DNA of 6,477 bases, taken from Fimbriimonadaceae bacterium. GTDB taxonomy: Bacteria > Armatimonadota > Fimbriimonadia > Fimbriimonadales > Fimbriimonadaceae. The stretch spans positions 1-6,477 of the forward strand of contig JACFNW010000134.1 in the NCBI GenBank assembly GCA_019454665.1. Reading direction: 5' to 3'. Of this stretch, positions 4,623 to 6,477 are shown piece by piece. Below the pieces are notes generated by a model. It did not search any database, had not been told where the DNA came from, and saw only the letters and a list, made by a program, of their open reading frames with translations. Position 1 is the first letter of the stretch. Every line of letters starts with the position of its first letter. The translations under genes were made by a program, and so were the position numbers.

Positions 4623-6362
4623 ATGTCCCCCGAAACCCTCTTCGCCATAGGAACGCTGGCCGCCTGGATCGCGGCGTTCGCCGGGTTGCGGGCGGTTTAC
4701 TTGGTCTTCCAACTCGTGTTTCGGACGCCGGGGACGGATGGCGTCAGGCTGCGCGGCGTGCTGATCGCTTCCTCCCTGACCGCTGCGATCGGATTCATCG
4801 TCGCGGGCAGCACGCCGTTCGATCCCGGGCGCGAGGTGGGCGAGGGGATTCGTGTCCCGCTGGTCTGGATATACATGCCGTTCTTCGGCTGGGCGGTGGC
4901 GGCGTCGGTCGTGATGATCGCGTTGCGCATGATCCAAGCGTTCCTTGCCCTCTCGCAGATCGAGCGAGTCGAACGGCTGAAGGCGTCGGGCGCGTGGACC
5001 GTCTTCGGCATCGCTTCGGCGTTCGGAGCCAACGCGACGGGAGTCCAGCCCACGCTGTTCCGGGGCGTCGTGCCGGTGTCCGTCTCGTGGCTGGCGGGCT
5101 TGGTGTTCTTGGCCGTGGCCGCAATGGCGGCGATGGTTTCGGCGGCGAGATTCACCTCGGGGCGAGGCGTCTCGAAAGCCATCGCGACCCACTCGGCGCT
5201 TATCGTCGGCTCGTTCGTTTTCGGGCTGCCTTTCGCGTGGCTGGTCATCACCAGCTTCAAAGAAGATCGCGACATGGCCTCGGCGAACGGCATCGTGTGG
5301 GTGCCGTGCGTCCAGATCGAGGTCCCCTACAACGACCCCGACGACCCATTGCTGGTCACCCAACACGAAGGCCGCCGCGTCGAGACCTCGATCATCGAGC
5401 GCCGATCGGATGGCATGCTGATCTTGGACATCGTGAAGCCCGCCGCGTTGCGCGGAGTCACGCTGGAGCGGCGCACCGACGAGGTCACCGAGATTCCCAA
5501 GATGATCCCGCTCGTATCGCAAGTGCAGGACGGCGAGACGGTCATGGGCAAGGTGATCAAGGAGCTCGACGACGGACGCCGGCGCGTCGAAATCCTGGAG
5601 CCCGTCAGCCGCAAGGGCGAGGTGTTCGAAAGCAACCCCGGCGACCTGGAGCCCGTGCGCAAGATCGGCCTGCGCACGCGGAACTACTCCGATGCGCTCG
5701 AGTTCCTCCCGCCTGAAACGCAGATGGGCTTGGTGTATCTCAAGAACACGCTGCTGATCGTCGTGCTGAGCGTCATCGGCACGCTGGGCAGCTCGGCCAT
5801 CGTGGCCTATGCGTTTTCGCGCTTGCGGTTTCCGGGCAAGAACGTGCTGTTCATGGTGCTGCTGAGCACGATGATGCTCCCCGGCGCGGTTACGCTGTTG
5901 CCGACGTTCCTCATCTTCCGGGCGTTCGGCATGATTGATACGCTGTATCCCATTTGGATTCCCGCCTTCTTCGCCTCGGCGTTCAACGTGTTTCTGCTGC
6001 GCCAGTTCTTCATGACCATCCCGATGGAACTTGAGGATGCCGCGAAGATTGACGGTTGCTCGTACCTGCGGACGTTTTGGCAGGTGATGTTGCCACAGGT
6101 GAAGCCCGCTCTGGCCGTCATCGCGATTTGGACGTTCATGGGCGCGTGGAACAACTTCATGGGCCCGCTGATCTACGTCAACTCGCCAGAAAACATGCCC
6201 ATCGCCTATGCGCTGCAGTTGTTCCAAGGCGACCGTGGCACCGAGCCCGGCTTGCTGATGGCGATGGCGACAATGTCCATGTTGCCCGTTTTGGCGCTGT
6301 TCTTCTTCGCGCAGCGGTACTTTATCGAGGGCGTGACGCTGAGCGGCTTGGGTGGGCGGTAA
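4623..6362 (+). CDS. MalG-like sugar ABC permease with N-terminal membrane extension and large extracytoplasmic insert
   Basis: The 579-residue product is about twice the length of a usual MalG-type permease. Residues 1-180 add four or five hydrophobic segments (about 5-29, 45-62, 80-101, perhaps 124-140, and 152-175) that I do not recognise. The permease core begins with 'ALIVGSFVFGLPFAWLVITS' (192-211) and resumes at 'NYSDALEFLP...YLKNTLL' (354-378). It continues with core helices to the end, including the EAA loop 'EDAAKIDGCSYLRTFWQVML' (471-490), which contacts the ATPase. The usual short 'WxP...NY' external loop is split by an insert at about 222-353 containing two similar 46-residue units. 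With the upstream fused binding-protein/permease it should form the heterodimeric pore. No Shine-Dalgarno stands before the ATG; the sequence there is the end of the repeat array. The ATG is kept because hydrophobic sequence begins immediately after it. Confidence 0.9.
   Translation: MSPETLFAIGTLAAWIAAFAGLRAVYLVFQLVFRTPGTDGVRLRGVLIASSLTAAIGFIVAGSTPFDPGREVGEGIRVPLVWIYMPFFGWAVAASVVMIALRMIQAFLALSQIERVERLKASGAWTVFGIASAFGANATGVQPTLFRGVVPVSVSWLAGLVFLAVAAMAAMVSAARFTSGRGVSKAIATHSALIVGSFVFGLPFAWLVITSFKEDRDMASANGIVWVPCVQIEVPYNDPDDPLLVTQHEGRRVETSIIERRSDGMLILDIVKPAALRGVTLERRTDEVTEIPKMIPLVSQVQDGETVMGKVIKELDDGRRRVEILEPVSRKGEVFESNPGDLEPVRKIGLRTRNYSDALEFLPPETQMGLVYLKNTLLIVVLSVIGTLGSSAIVAYAFSRLRFPGKNVLFMVLLSTMMLPGAVTLLPTFLIFRAFGMIDTLYPIWIPAFFASAFNVFLLRQFFMTIPMELEDAAKIDGCSYLRTFWQVMLPQVKPALAVIAIWTFMGAWNNFMGPLIYVNSPENMPIAYALQLFQGDRGTEPGLLMAMATMSMLPVLALFFFAQRYFIEGVTLSGLGGR
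5286..5681 (+). other. Extracytoplasmic insert domain with an internal tandem duplication
   Basis: This codes for residues 222-353 of the MalG-like permease, placed between core helix 1 and the 'RNYSDAL' segment, which should put it outside the cytoplasm. Residues 249-294 and 303-348 align with no gap over 46 positions. Shared residues include the opening (E/D)G, V253/V307, I258/I312, D263-G264/D317-G318, I270/I324, P273/P327, G278/G332, E282/E336 and K293/K347, with many conservative pairs. The hydrophilic, beta-prone character suggests two small beta modules; function is unknown. Confidence 0.65.
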
Positions 6363-6477
6363 GTCGTTGTTGCCCGGCAGACCGTGCCCGCCCCGCCGAG
6401 GGTCGCTCTCCCATTAGGAGTCCCGCTCTCGCGGAATACATCGGCGCCGATCAACCCTCCCCTCAATCCCCTCCCGA
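6363..6477. other. Intergenic tail, no gene seen
   Basis: No convincing coding region is seen in the 115 bp after the permease stop. A small CCGC-TCTC-GCGG hairpin with no T-run is present, so no firm terminator can be called. A perfect 12-bp palindrome, ATCGGCGCCGAT, lies at 6440-6451. A C/T-rich tract from 6455 resembles the one at 1581-1603. Confidence 0.4.

Noticed and set aside
4440..6227. A 595-codon open frame on the minus strand opposite the MalG-like permease
   Set aside because: The translation is rich in His, Arg, Asp and Gln with no recognisable domain. It is the usual antisense shadow of a GC-rich gene, whereas the plus strand gives a clear permease with an EAA loop.

Overview
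This is a GC-rich bacterial window with five recognisable protein-coding genes complete in view, plus one cut by the left edge. Proteins typical of free-living environmental bacteria dominate: a DinB-fold enzyme, an SdpR/SdpI pair, a CUT1-type sugar ABC importer and a 23S-rRNA-IVS-type four-helix-bundle protein. Gene content, base composition and the apparent leaderless starts would fit Armatimonadota (Fimbriimonadia-like) or Planctomycetota (Phycisphaerae-like). That assignment is a low-confidence impression, because the window holds no rRNA or marker gene.

Left region (1-1547): a DinB-superfamily gene runs leftward off the window edge. It diverges from a two-gene rightward operon made of an ArsR-family repressor of the SdpR type and an SdpI-type membrane protein, which overlap by ATGA. 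A palindrome, ATTTAG-N8-CTAAAT, ends 14 bp before the repressor start and is a probable autoregulatory operator. Bases 1548-1691 hold no gene, but contain a perfect 10-bp GC-rich hairpin and a -10-like TACAAT just before the next gene.

Right region (1692-6362): two membrane components of a carbohydrate importer, both with unusual architecture. The first fuses a secreted solute-binding protein, an extra membrane anchor and a MalF-like permease in one chain. The second is a MalG-like permease with an N-terminal multi-helix extension and a roughly 130-residue insert after its first core helix. That insert contains two tandem 46-residue repeats aligning without gaps. No ATPase subunit is present, so it must be encoded elsewhere.

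Between the two permease genes, and filling the space almost exactly from stop codon to start codon (4131-4621), lies a gene for a four-helix-bundle protein. It is bracketed by arrays of a 7-bp repeat in inverted orientation: eight GGGTTCA-like units on the left and four TGAACCC-like units on the right. This resembles the intervening sequences (IVS) found in some bacterial 23S rRNA genes, where the same protein family lies inside an inverted-repeat stem, but here it sits inside a transporter operon. Removing the cassette in silico would place a GGAG motif, now in the 3' end of the upstream gene, 7 nt before the downstream ATG. This suggests a fairly clean insertion into a formerly coupled pair of genes, and it is the most interesting feature of the window.

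Bases 6363-6477 carry no gene I can support; they hold a 12-bp perfect palindrome and the start of a C/T-rich tract resembling the one near 1581-1603.
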